Shown here: piece after piece, positions 9,742-17,472 of the stretch
Layout: every line of letters starts with the position of its first letter
Numbering within the stretch: the stretch's first letter is position 1
From: Paenibacillus lutimineralis
GTDB taxonomy: Bacteria; Bacillota; Bacilli; Paenibacillales; Paenibacillaceae
NCBI RefSeq assembly: GCF_003991425.1
Contig: NZ_CP034346.1
Location: forward strand, 5,576,001-5,640,000
Length of the DNA: 64,000 nucleotides
Direction: 5' to 3'
Position numbers and translations under genes: made by a program
Notes under the pieces: model-generated
Seen by the model: the letters and a program-made list of their open reading frames with translations, nothing else
Database searches by the model: none
Told to the model about the DNA's origin: nothing

Positions 9742-10668
9742 CTAGAACAAGGCACTCTGTTTATTAATGCGTCTAACAGCGGCGTTGGCTATTAGAATTA
9801 AGAAGAAGCAGATTACAGATTGATAGAAGCCCGCTGCCGTAGACATTCCGATGTCTCCCGATTGGAGCATCGCGCGGTATACAAACGTATCGATGGTCTG
9901 TGTGGTCGGTATAAGCGCGCCGGTATTCATTGGCACTTGATAGAACAGACCGAAGTCTGAGCGAAGTATCGTGCTTACCGCGAGTAAGGTCATGGTGACG
10001 ATGACCGGCATAATCAACGGTATCGTAATCCGGGTCATTTGCTTCCATTTGCTTGCCCCGTCGATCGTAGCCGCTTCGTAATATTCCTTGTCGATACCAA
10101 TGATGGAAGCAAAATAAATAATCGATAAATATCCGGCGTTCTTCCAGGCGTTAACAATAACGAGAACGTAAGGCCAATATTTCGGTTCTCCGTACCATGA
10201 GATGCCATCCATACTGAACCACTTGAACAACAGTCTGTTCACCAGCCCGTTCTCTGCATTCAAGAAGCTGAATACGAGATACGCAACAACGACCATTGAA
10301 ATGATATGCGGGAGCAAGAAAGTGCTCTGGTAGAAACGGCTGATCACTTTATCCTTGATCTCATTAATCAGGAGCGCGATCAGAACCGATAGGATGAGAT
10401 TTAATAGAATGAAGACAGTATTATATAGAAGCGTATTTCGGGTAATGATATAAGCATCTTCCGTGTTGAACAGAAATTTGAAATTGTCCAGTCCGGACCA
10501 GGCGCTGCCCCAGATCCCATCCACATAGTTGTAATCTTTAAAGGCAAGGATAACGCCGTACATCGGAATATAGTTGTTGATGAACAAATAGATAATCCCC
10601 GGCACTGTCATTAGAAGCAGCCATTTATACTTTTTTACATCTCTTTTTAACCGTGATAGCTTACTCAC
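9742..10668 (-). CDS. ABC importer permease, LplB/YteP type
   Basis: First gene of the importer operon, about six helices, 308 aa. Features typical of LplB are the N-terminal YKWLLLMTVPGIIYLFINNY helix, PMYGVILAFKDY, and the EAA loop EAATIDGASKWKQMTRITIP. A longer frame extends to 10713, but the GTG at 10668 has GGAGG 9 nt upstream and the extra 15 residues do not resemble the family, so the shorter start is chosen. It pairs with the permease at 8821-9720. Confidence 0.94.
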   Translation of the reverse strand: MSKLSRLKRDVKKYKWLLLMTVPGIIYLFINNYIPMYGVILAFKDYNYVDGIWGSAWSGLDNFKFLFNTEDAYIITRNTLLYNTVFILLNLILSVLIALLINEIKDKVISRFYQSTFLLPHIISMVVVAYLVFSFLNAENGLVNRLLFKWFSMDGISWYGEPKYWPYVLVIVNAWKNAGYLSIIYFASIIGIDKEYYEAATIDGASKWKQMTRITIPLIMPVIVTMTLLAVSTILRSDFGLFYQVPMNTGALIPTTQTIDTFVYRAMLQSGDIGMSTAAGFYQSVICFFLILIANAAVRRINKQSALF

Positions 10669-10824
10669 GCTCCCACCCCTCCACGATGTTGTGTAAACCC
10701 TTACATTACCCATTCTAGAATTTCAGTCTAGACTCAACCACCATCTTGATGACTTTCTCATAACACGTTCGTGACTTCTTCTCATCAAGTCAAAAACAAG
10801 CGTATAACAAGTCAATAAAAGACA

Positions 10825-10853
10825 TTGACAGTCCTATCCACGATCATTATGCT
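10825..10853 (+). promoter_or_regulatory. Sigma-A promoter for the phosphodiesterase gene
   Basis: TTGACA, 17-nt spacer, TATGCT, about 50 nt before the ATG at 10901. The 232-nt divergent region 10669-10900 must also hold the importer promoter, but no convincing minus-strand hexamer pair was found. Confidence 0.65.
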
Positions 10854-10900
10854 AAGGGCGTGATATCGCTTCATACATCTATTGAGGAGGGTATTCTATC

Positions 10901-11725
10901 ATGAACACCAAGCAGATTAAACGTGTCTTTATACTAGGAATGGACGGAGCAGGGAACTTCATTCAGCATACGGACACGCCAAATATTGATGCATTCTTAA
11001 GTAACGGAGCCGTTACATATATGGCCCAGGCCCAATCGCCTACGATCAGTGCGGAATGCTGGGGCTCCATACTTCATGGCGTAGTTCCGGAGAAGCACGG
11101 ATTAAATAATGAGATAGCTTCCACTCAGGCCTATCCTGCAAATTCCCCATATCCATCGATCTTTCGAATTGTGCGGGAAGCCCAACCTGAAGCCAAGCTT
11201 GCAGCCTTTTCTAGCTGGTCACCTATCATCAGCGGGATCATTGAGGAAGGGCTCGATGTTCACAAGGAAGCAATGCCGGACGATGAGCTCGTAGACGCTA
11301 TCGAGACTTATATTCACAACAACAGCGACGTTAAGCTACTCTATATGCAGCTCGATGACCCAGACGCCTCTGGTCATAAATATGGCTATGGTCCTGATTC
11401 ACCAAATTATCTCAAAGCTATTACCAAAATGGATGAGCTATTTGGACGCATACTGCGCGCAATTGAACAGCAAGGTCTGTTGGAGGACAGCCTCGTTATT
11501 CTCCTTACGGATCATGGCGGCGGTGGAGCTAATAAGCATGACCACGGCAGCGATCATCCAATGGACAAGAATGTATTCTGGGGCTGCGCTGGTCCTGGGG
11601 TAACTGCAGGTACTGTTCTTCCTGAGCTATTCATCGTAGATACTGCAGCAGTCGCACTTCATGCTCTTGGTTTTGAACTGCCTGCGAATTGGGATGGCAA
11701 ATTTCCCGCTTCTTTGTTCAGCTAA
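10901..11725 (+). CDS. Alkaline-phosphatase-superfamily hydrolase (type I phosphodiesterase/nucleotide pyrophosphatase-like)
   Basis: A 274-aa protein without a signal peptide, so likely cytoplasmic. Metal and nucleophile motifs of the superfamily are present: FILGMDGAG (Asp), SPTISAECWGS (Thr/Ser nucleophile region), DDPDASGHKYG (Asp/His), LLTDHGGGGANKHDHG (Asp-His and His). Expected chemistry is hydrolysis of a phosphomonoester or phosphodiester with two divalent metals. The start has GAGGAGG 9 nt upstream. It diverges from the sugar-type importer and is followed by another phosphoesterase, suggesting the imported ligand carries phosphate. The substrate is unknown. Confidence 0.87.
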   Translation: MNTKQIKRVFILGMDGAGNFIQHTDTPNIDAFLSNGAVTYMAQAQSPTISAECWGSILHGVVPEKHGLNNEIASTQAYPANSPYPSIFRIVREAQPEAKLAAFSSWSPIISGIIEEGLDVHKEAMPDDELVDAIETYIHNNSDVKLLYMQLDDPDASGHKYGYGPDSPNYLKAITKMDELFGRILRAIEQQGLLEDSLVILLTDHGGGGANKHDHGSDHPMDKNVFWGCAGPGVTAGTVLPELFIVDTAAVALHALGFELPANWDGKFPASLFS

Positions 11726-11754
11726 TCGTACGTACTTAGTAAGTTGGGAACTAG

Positions 11755-11955
11755 CTGCTCGTTTTTCGTCTAACGAAACTACAGAGCGCTATTTTCGCAG
11801 AAACAGCGGTGAAAATTTTTTAACGAAACACCATATCGTTATTCCGGGTAAATCCCGGCTTTGGGCCTCAAATTGGCTCCAATAGAGATACCCAGTTTCG
11901 TTAAAATTGGGGACAGTCCTTTTGGGCGCAAATAGCGATACCACGTTTCGTTAGC
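11755..11955. repeat. Palindromic dispersed repeat, family A, copy 1
   Basis: Two forward units, TAACGAAACT at 11771 and TAACGAAACA at 11821, are followed by two reverse units ending AGTTTCGTTA at about 11903 and CGTTTCGTTAG at about 11954. Each unit continues into a TATCGCTATT-like block. The same forward-forward-reverse-reverse plan occurs at 17473-17664. No ORF or transposase is inside. The 271-nt gap between the two phosphoesterase genes consists almost entirely of it. Confidence 0.75.
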
Positions 11956-11996
11956 TGTTGCACGTTAGCAAAAGCGAAAAGGGAGGATTGTGCGGG

Positions 11997-12959
11997 ATGA
12001 GAAAGCAGTTGCATTTCAAGGGGGATGGAACGTTCAAGATTGTTCAGTTCACGGACACGGAATTCTGTGAGCCGTGTGAGGAAGAAGCACGAATGAGTGC
12101 CATGATGCGGGCTATCCTTGAGGCAGAACGCCCGGACCTTGTAGTGTATACCGGAGATGTTATTGCCAGCAATAAGAGTCCTGACCCGGTACAGGCGTTC
12201 CGTGATGCTGTTGCGGTGCCGGAGGAACTGCAGATTCCTTGGGCAGCTGTATTCGGCAACCATGATTCCGAGGCGCCTGATTTCACACGAGAGCAGTTGC
12301 ACAAGCTCCAGTTAGTGCATAAATTCTGTTACGCGAAGCCCGATCCGCCAGGTGTACACGGCTCAGGCAACTACGTGCTTGAGCTTCTGGATGGACATCA
12401 TTTGCCTGCTGCAACACTTTATTTTCTCGACACAGGAAGCTATTCTCCCTTAGTGCATCACGGGGTAGGCTATTACGATTGGATAAGAAGAACTCAGATC
12501 GACTGGTATACAAGGACTTCCCATCAACTGACAGCAAATCATGGCGGATCACCACTGCCTTCGCTCGGATTCTTTCATATCCCACTGCCTGAATATAGTG
12601 ATATTTGGGATTTCACCATATGCTATGGACAAAAGCTGGAGCGATTAATCTGCGCCCCACCATTGAATACAGGATTCTTCGCGGCTATGGTTGAGATGGG
12701 CGACATCATGGGTACCTTCGTCGGTCATGACCACGGCAACGACTTCTGGGGGACACTCCACGGAATACGTCTCTGTTACGGACGGACTACCCGGAACGCT
12801 TACTTGAATCAGCCGTTCGCTACTGGCGCTCGGGTGATTCAGTTAACGGAGGGACAGCGCAGCTTCGATACCTGGCTGCATCTTGAGGACGGGACGATCA
12901 TCCGTGACCAGCCTAAGCATATGCCAGAGGGCCGTGCACCACAGATATCATTAAGCTAG
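11997..12959 (+). CDS. Calcineurin-like metallophosphoesterase
   Basis: A 320-aa cytoplasmic phosphoesterase with the conserved blocks in order: FTDTEF (first metal motif), VVYTGDVIAS, AAVFGNHDSE, FHIPLPEY and VGHDHGND. The first block, normally D-x-H, reads D-x-E; a carboxylate instead of His at this metal ligand is unusual. GGGAGG lies 10 nt before the ATG at 11997; an upstream in-frame start at 11958 lies inside the repeat and lacks a ribosome binding site. With the preceding hydrolase it suggests stepwise dephosphorylation of an imported compound. Confidence 0.88.
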   Translation: MRKQLHFKGDGTFKIVQFTDTEFCEPCEEEARMSAMMRAILEAERPDLVVYTGDVIASNKSPDPVQAFRDAVAVPEELQIPWAAVFGNHDSEAPDFTREQLHKLQLVHKFCYAKPDPPGVHGSGNYVLELLDGHHLPAATLYFLDTGSYSPLVHHGVGYYDWIRRTQIDWYTRTSHQLTANHGGSPLPSLGFFHIPLPEYSDIWDFTICYGQKLERLICAPPLNTGFFAAMVEMGDIMGTFVGHDHGNDFWGTLHGIRLCYGRTTRNAYLNQPFATGARVIQLTEGQRSFDTWLHLEDGTIIRDQPKHMPEGRAPQISLS

Positions 12960-12985
12960 AAGTTCTCAGTTCCACCAGGTGTATT

Positions 12986-13053
12986 CTCATAATAAAAAGG
13001 GGGTTATCTCTGTAGTAGACATTCTACCTACGAGATAACCCCTTTATTATGAG
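12986..13053. terminator. Bidirectional terminator between convergent genes
   Basis: A long inverted repeat with arms CTCATAATAAA / TTTATTATGAG and inner GGGGTTATCTC / GAGATAACCCC. A- and T-rich flanks on both sides serve the phosphoesterase (+) and the HAAS gene (-). Confidence 0.85.
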
Positions 13054-13056
13054 CCG

Positions 13057-13626
13057 TTAACGGATTTTTGCCTTGCGGAATCCCCCAATGACGCTGAGTG
13101 CACCGAACAACATAAAGAGGAAAATGCCTCCTCTAACAATGCCGGCTTTAAAACCCTCGACACTAACTGTAAACAAATCAGCCATATAAGCGATAAAGTC
13201 TGCATTGAAGAGATTCGGGTTGAGTAGGATGACGGTCATGATAAAAATACCTATCAGTTGAACTACCATATTAAATATCGCCAATCTCGTTGTCCATTGA
13301 CCGACGATATATTTATACAAAGCTAAAGCGACCTCTAGTCCGGCCAGAATGAGTATAAGCGGCCAATATTGAAGCAGTACTTCTTGGTTAAACGTTGGAT
13401 ACTTCAGTAAAATCTCGTTCTCTGTTCTCAGATATACACCTACAAATACACCTACAAAATGAGCAGCATAGAAATATAGGCTTGCCCAGATCGTCGTCCA
13501 TAGTAAGCTTCCAAATACATCAGCCTTAGAGATTGCTCTCTTCTTGGGAATATGAGCAAGCTTCTTCAAATCATCCGGCTTCCATTGTTTAAACTTGGAG
13601 GTGGGTAGCTCAGTCCCCTTATTCAC
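13057..13626 (-). CDS. Membrane protein, C-terminal part of a frameshifted HAAS-domain protein
   Basis: This reading frame encodes about four transmembrane helices (around residues 38-60, 88-105, 118-140, 160-182) after a charged segment. Its apparent ATG lacks a ribosome binding site. Reading upstream in the same frame gives IFAIIERADVNKGTEL, which continues exactly where the neighbouring frame (13637-14077) collapses into CDY-stop. The switch point is a run of six T (minus strand) at 13648-13653, so the two frames are almost certainly halves of one ~340-aa gene. Removing one T restores the fusion. Confidence 0.75.
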   Translation of the reverse strand: MNKGTELPTSKFKQWKPDDLKKLAHIPKKRAISKADVFGSLLWTTIWASLYFYAAHFVGVFVGVYLRTENEILLKYPTFNQEVLLQYWPLILILAGLEVALALYKYIVGQWTTRLAIFNMVVQLIGIFIMTVILLNPNLFNADFIAYMADLFTVSVEGFKAGIVRGGIFLFMLFGALSVIGGFRKAKIR

Positions 13627-13636
13627 ATCTGCCCGC

Positions 13637-14077
13637 TCAATAATCGCAAAAAATTACCGTAATCCAGAAAAATGCCTGAGTAATTACTCCGAATGAGCCG
13701 ACGATTCCTTCAACAATCAGATTCACAAAAGTATTGCTCATTGCATTCAATTCTTCACCGCCGCTATAATTGATCAGATGCTCAGCAACGGTAGAAATTA
13801 CCGAGATAATGATGGCGATCGGTAATATTATCTTCAGTAATGAAACGTACATCTCATAATAACGTGGTCCAATCAAATGCATTGGCTGATCCAAATAGCC
13901 GCTGGCTAGCACGGCTGGGTTGCCCAGCTTCGCAAGAGCCTCCTTGATATCATCCTCGTTATAATCATCCGGTAGCATATCTTCGATCGTGGATCGCAGC
14001 TCCATCGATACATCGTCCCGATCCTTCTCCGGCAGTCGCCTAGTGACTTCCTGAATGTAAATATTAATCAGATCCAT
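13637..14077 (-). CDS. HAAS-domain protein, N-terminal part before a 1-nt frameshift
   Basis: The N-terminal ~75 residues (LINIYIQEVTRRLPEKDRDDVSMELRSTIEDML) match the HAAS signalling domain that typically partners PadR regulators, and two membrane helices follow. The start at 14077 has GAGGGG 7 nt upstream and overlaps the padR stop, so the two genes are translationally coupled. The frame ends prematurely at 13637 owing to an extra T in the six-T run at 13648-13653; the rest of the protein is in 13057-13626. Either a real frameshift (pseudogene or phase-variable site) or a homopolymer sequencing error. Confidence 0.75.
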   Translation of the reverse strand: MDLINIYIQEVTRRLPEKDRDDVSMELRSTIEDMLPDDYNEDDIKEALAKLGNPAVLASGYLDQPMHLIGPRYYEMYVSLLKIILPIAIIISVISTVAEHLINYSGGEELNAMSNTFVNLIVEGIVGSFGVITQAFFWITVIFCDY

Positions 14078-14411
14078 CGTCATCCCCCTCTTCTAATAAG
14101 TGATACAGTTCTTTCGAATTGCTCAACCACTCCTGCTTCAATTGCCTATAGATCTCAAATCCATATTCACTCAGCACATAATACTTACGCGGTCTGCTCT
14201 CGCTTGTATCCCAGCTGCTGGTGACCAGTTCCTGTTTCTCAAGCCTCCTTAGCAAGGGATACAACGTGCTCTGATCAATTCCAATACCGGACTCCTCTAG
14301 CAATTGCACTAGTGAATATCCATATTGAGGCGTTCGCAATTGACTTAATACGGCTAAGGTCAATGTCCCTCGTCTAAGCTCAGTTATTAGAGAATTCAGT
14401 AGAGTACTCAT
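14064..14411 (-). CDS. PadR-family transcriptional regulator
   Basis: A 115-aa winged-helix repressor. GTLTLAVLSQLRTPQYGYSLVQLL and STLYPLLRRLEKQELVTSSW form the HTH and wing; the C-terminal helix is for dimerisation. GAGGTG lies 6 nt before the ATG at 14411; an upstream GTG at 14420 overlaps that site and is less likely. It overlaps the HAAS gene by 14 nt. Two 19-bp operator-like repeats cover its own promoter, indicating autoregulation of the padR-HAAS operon. Confidence 0.92.
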   Translation of the reverse strand: MSTLLNSLITELRRGTLTLAVLSQLRTPQYGYSLVQLLEESGIGIDQSTLYPLLRRLEKQELVTSSWDTSESRPRKYYVLSEYGFEIYRQLKQEWLSNSKELYHLLEEGDDDGSD

Positions 14412-14438
14412 GAAGTACACCTCTTTTTCAACATACTT

Positions 14439-14457
14439 ACTATGTGTCGTACAGTAT
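14439..14457 (-). promoter_or_regulatory. Putative PadR operator, promoter-distal copy
   Basis: ACTATGTGTCGTACAGTAT (plus-strand reading) matches the copy at 14467-14485 at 16 of 19 positions, spaced 28 bp. It falls in the 5' untranslated region of padR. Confidence 0.6.
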
Positions 14458-14466
14458 ATGATTTAT

Positions 14467-14502
14467 ACTATGCATCATACAGTATTGTTGTTTCGAAATC
14501 AA
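14467..14502 (-). promoter_or_regulatory. padR promoter overlapped by second PadR operator
   Basis: Minus-strand TTGATT (14497-14502), 17-nt spacer, TATGAT (14474-14479). The -10 lies inside the operator-like repeat ACTATGCATCATACAGTAT (14467-14485), which is itself an imperfect dyad ATACT...AGTAT. Confidence 0.65.
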
Positions 14503-14576
14503 TTTATTTTTTTCACTATTTCACAAATTCCTTTTATGTGCCCGTTTATCAAAGGTCAGCAGCCACAAAATATGCA

Positions 14577-14630
14577 AAAAAAATCGGCGGCTCGACTTCG
14601 GTATAACACCGAGATCAAACCACCGATGAT
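14577..14630 (-). terminator. Intrinsic terminator after the SDR gene
   Basis: Minus-strand arms ATCGGTGG / CCGCCGAT enclose an inner hairpin and are followed by a run of T. Confidence 0.75.
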
Positions 14631-14652
14631 AGCTATATTCAAATCCTGCAGC

Positions 14653-15405
14653 TTACTTGGCAGTTACGCCGCCGTCTACAGGCAACTCTATCCCCGTAAT
14701 ATAAGAAGATGCATCCGAAGCAAGGAACAGAACGGCCTTAGCTACTTCAGAAGCTTCACCTACGCGTGGCAGTGCCGTCTGCATCAAGAACCATTGTAGC
14801 ATTTGCTCATTTTTAATCAGATCCGAACTCATTGGAGTCTCGATAAAGCCAGGGTGAACGGAGTTCACACGGATATTATCCTTACCAAAATCAACGGCCG
14901 CCGCTTTGCTCAGCATCCGAACCGCTCCCTTCGATGCCGTATATGCACCTGCACCACTACTACCCGTCAATCCGGCGATCGAAGATATATTGATAATCGA
15001 ACCGCCTTGCTTCTTCTGCATATGTGGAATGACATATCTCATTCCCAGGAAGACGCTCTTTACATTGATATCCATCACTTTATCCCATTGAGAGACCGTT
15101 GTATCCAGTAATCCGGTAGGCAAAGATACACCTGCATTATTTACGAGAGCATCGATTTTACCGTGATTTTGTATGGTTCCGTCTACGACCTTTACCCATT
15201 CTTCTTCAGAAGCTACATTGTGTGCATAAGCGACTGCTTGCCCGCCCGCAGCTTCAATCTCTTGAACTACAGCTTGCACTGCGGCTTCATTAATATCTGT
15301 AGCTATTACATTAGCTCCCTCTTTGGCGAACAGAATAGCCTCTTCACGGCCCATACCGCTTCCTGCACCTGTGATGATTACTACTTTACCTGTCATGCTT
15401 GCCAT
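14653..15405 (-). CDS. Short-chain dehydrogenase/reductase
   Basis: Classical 250-aa SDR, NAD(P)-dependent oxidoreductase. TGAGSGMG nucleotide-binding motif near residue 13, Asp at the end of beta-2 (ATDIN) suggesting NAD preference, NNAG near residue 88, catalytic Ser in NISS, and YTASK (Tyr/Lys). It ends with the usual ITGIELPVDGG. AAGGGG lies about 9 nt before the start. It stands alone, with its own promoter/operator upstream and a terminator downstream. Substrate unknown. Confidence 0.93.
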   Translation of the reverse strand: MASMTGKVVIITGAGSGMGREEAILFAKEGANVIATDINEAAVQAVVQEIEAAGGQAVAYAHNVASEEEWVKVVDGTIQNHGKIDALVNNAGVSLPTGLLDTTVSQWDKVMDINVKSVFLGMRYVIPHMQKKQGGSIINISSIAGLTGSSGAGAYTASKGAVRMLSKAAAVDFGKDNIRVNSVHPGFIETPMSSDLIKNEQMLQWFLMQTALPRVGEASEVAKAVLFLASDASSYITGIELPVDGGVTAK

Positions 15406-15470
15406 ACTTACATCCCCTTTGTGATTGGTAAGTAAATTGTCGATATAAATAATGATAGATATACTATCAC

Positions 15471-15509
15471 TATGATATTTATCATATCACTATCTATTTA
15501 CAAACTCAA
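15471..15509 (-). promoter_or_regulatory. SDR promoter with overlapping palindromic operator
   Basis: Minus-strand TTGAGT (15504-15509), 17-nt spacer, TATGAT (15481-15486). A perfect dyad TATGATA-TT-TATCATA (15471-15486, plus reading) covers the -10 and is flanked on both sides by TATCACTA-like repeats, an arrangement typical of a repressor site. The regulator is not identifiable nearby. Confidence 0.6.
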
Positions 15510-15548
15510 TCTCTCATCAAGCCCACCCGCGCCAGCAATACAAATATC

Positions 15549-15585
15549 AAAAAGCCTTCCTTTCGTCTAACGAAAAGAAGGCCTT
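15549..15585 (-). terminator. Intrinsic terminator after the MBL hydrolase
   Basis: Minus-strand arms AAGGCCTTCTTTTCG / CGAAAGGAAGGC followed by TTTTT. Confidence 0.8.
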
Positions 15586-15597
15586 AAATGAGTATAC

Positions 15598-16335
15598 CTA
15601 TGATGTATATTTCTGGACGAGCTCTTGCAGGGCTGCTTTTACATCTCCGTTATAGAGACCACCATGATAGCAGATGATACGCTCTATATCATAATCCAGC
15701 AAACGCTGGACAGAGCGTACAGCCTCTTCCAAATCAAGAGTAAATTGTGGATTGGCGATATTCAGCTGACCCTGCTCAATAACTACGGCATCTGCCGCAA
15801 TTAATGTTTTGCTGGAGGGTAGATATAACGAGATATGACCTGGCATATGGCCGGGCGTATGAATAATCTCGATTCCCCCACACCAAGGCAGAAGTTCGTT
15901 GCTGTGGACCGTCTGATCGACAAGCGCCGGTTCAAGCGATTGCAGCGAACGAATAAGTTGCTCCGCCTGCGGTTTGGCTTCATCCGTTATAGCATTGAGG
16001 GTGGATTGCGCTTGCTCGAGCCGTAGCGAACGTCTCGTTCCGTCAACATATGGTGCATCCAATTCATGTGCAATGATCTTGATATGCGGATAAGTCCGCT
16101 TGATCTCCGCAAGGGAACCAATATGATCGATGTCGTGATGTGTCACGATCAGCTTGGTAATCGACTCGAAGGCGATGCCCTGCTTGTCAGCCGCAGCTTC
16201 CAACAGATGCATAAAATCAGGATAACCACAGTCAATGAGAATCGTATCCCGCTCATCCTGCAGAAGAACTGGAGTAATCACCTGCTTGTGCCCGCCATAT
16301 TCAAATTCGATATGGAGTAAATGATAATTATTCAT
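15598..16335 (-). CDS. Metallo-beta-lactamase-fold hydrolase
   Basis: A 245-aa MBL-fold enzyme, cytoplasmic. The metal motif VTHHDIDHIG (HxHxDH, near residue 65), the third His in TPGHMPGH, Asp in IAADAVV and the last His in ICYHGG are all present, so a binuclear zinc site should form. The dispersed MBL hydrolases of Bacillota of this size act on thioesters, lactones or similar substrates; this one cannot be assigned. GGAGG lies 5 nt before the ATG. Single-gene unit with terminator downstream. Confidence 0.9.
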   Translation of the reverse strand: MNNYHLLHIEFEYGGHKQVITPVLLQDERDTILIDCGYPDFMHLLEAAADKQGIAFESITKLIVTHHDIDHIGSLAEIKRTYPHIKIIAHELDAPYVDGTRRSLRLEQAQSTLNAITDEAKPQAEQLIRSLQSLEPALVDQTVHSNELLPWCGGIEIIHTPGHMPGHISLYLPSSKTLIAADAVVIEQGQLNIANPQFTLDLEEAVRSVQRLLDYDIERIICYHGGLYNGDVKAALQELVQKYTS

Positions 16336-16416
16336 AGCTGCCTCCTTGATCTATGTTGTTCAAGACTAAGCTTAGCCGATAACATAGCTAGGGAAAAGGA
16401 CAAGCATGACCCAGCA

Positions 16417-16695
16417 TCAAAGTCGTCCGCCTCGCTGTTCGTGAATAATTCTTCTTACGCTACGCTCACTTAAATAATAATGTTGTGCAAGTTCCTTCAC
16501 CGATATTCCTGAACAGAAGCTTTGCAGGATCTCGGCATTCCGTTCTTGAAGCATTCGCCTATAACCGGAACACTCCCCCCATTGCCGCTTCTTCTCTTGT
16601 CGGATCGGAATATATAAATAGTCGCCCTGGATATATTGTTGAATACTGCGTATCAGTTCCTCTGGTAATATCGATTGTGCATTCTGGTATTTCAT
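16417..16695 (-). CDS. CD3324-like small HTH protein (Mor-activator-like)
   Basis: A 92-aa protein. The N-terminal YQNAQSILPEELIRSIQQYIQGDYLYIP segment is typical of the CD3324/Mor-like family; the C-terminal ISVKELAQHYYLSERSVRRIIHEQ is a helix-turn-helix. Probably a DNA-binding regulator; targets unknown. GGGAG lies 7 nt upstream. Its 5' untranslated region contains a strong hairpin (16737-16801). Confidence 0.8.
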   Translation of the reverse strand: MKYQNAQSILPEELIRSIQQYIQGDYLYIPIRQEKKRQWGECSGYRRMLQERNAEILQSFCSGISVKELAQHYYLSERSVRRIIHEQRGGRL

Positions 16696-16736
16696 CTTTC
16701 TACTCCCATCTATATAGCTTATTGCGATATATAGAG

Positions 16737-16801
16737 GAGCAGAGAGTTCCAGCTCAGTATGTGACAGGCTCTAAGCAAAGATACGTTGGAACCCTCTGCT
16801 C
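16737..16801 (-). promoter_or_regulatory. Leader hairpin upstream of CD3324-like gene
   Basis: Fifteen-base arms GAGCAGAGGGTTCCA / TGGAACTCTCTGCTC (minus strand) pair with one mismatch around a 35-nt loop. The structure ends 42 nt before the start codon. No T-run follows, so it is not a plain terminator. Function unknown. Confidence 0.5.
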
Positions 16802-16895
16802 AGAGCCATATCCATAGATACGTACTAGCAAGTTTTTCATGCAATCAACTCCTGTCTTTTAGCAATGTGTAATGATGTATAATCCGTACTGCCTA

Positions 16896-17267
16896 CTATT
16901 TTATTCTCAGGTTCTTCGTGATGGATTCACGCTCGCTCTTCGTCAGACTGCGGAATACAAGGTCATAGGAATGGTCGACCATCGCCTGCAGATCCGCAAA
17001 TGGAAGACTGCCGTCCACAATGACTGTATTCCAATGCTTCTTGTTCAAATGATACCCTGCTACTACGCATTTATGCTGTTCCCGTAGGTTCTCGGCAATG
17101 ATCGGATCACATTTCAATGAGATGTTCACCGTGTCCTGCTGTCCATGCTCACTCAGAAGGGCGAACATCTTCCCCCCCACTTTCATCACGAGGGGCTCCG
17201 GGCCGAATGGATAATCTTGGGCCGCCCCTTTTTTGGAGGTACAATAGGCACTCAGCTTACTATACAC
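16896..17267 (-). CDS. MmcQ/YjbR-family protein
   Basis: A 123-aa protein of the CyaY-like MmcQ/YjbR fold: YPFGPEPLVMKVGGKMFALL near the N-terminus, ISLKCDP, and the conserved GYHLNKKHWNTVIVDGSLP. Members are small cytosolic proteins sometimes annotated as DNA-binding; the actual role is uncertain. It starts at GTG with GGAG 8 nt upstream. Confidence 0.88.
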   Translation of the reverse strand: MYSKLSAYCTSKKGAAQDYPFGPEPLVMKVGGKMFALLSEHGQQDTVNISLKCDPIIAENLREQHKCVVAGYHLNKKHWNTVIVDGSLPFADLQAMVDHSYDLVFRSLTKSERESITKNLRIK

Positions 17268-17472
17268 AGGAATCTCTCCTTTATCCTAAAAAATAATATG
17301 CTGGTGCTAATATACCATGTTTGCTGGAAATATCGTATCATCTGTGAGTTCATCCTTCCCCATGGATAGCTTTATCTTTAAAAAATGTCGTGTTATACTT
17401 ACTTTTATAAAGTTACTTAATTTATCAATTCATTAGCAATAGAGTGTCGTACTCCAGAAACTCCTACAATCA

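Noticed and set aside
15549..15585. TTTCGTCTAACGAAA core, similar to a family A repeat unit
   Set aside because: Only the short TTTCG/CGAAA palindrome is shared; the rest is an ordinary terminator, so it is not counted as a third family A copy.
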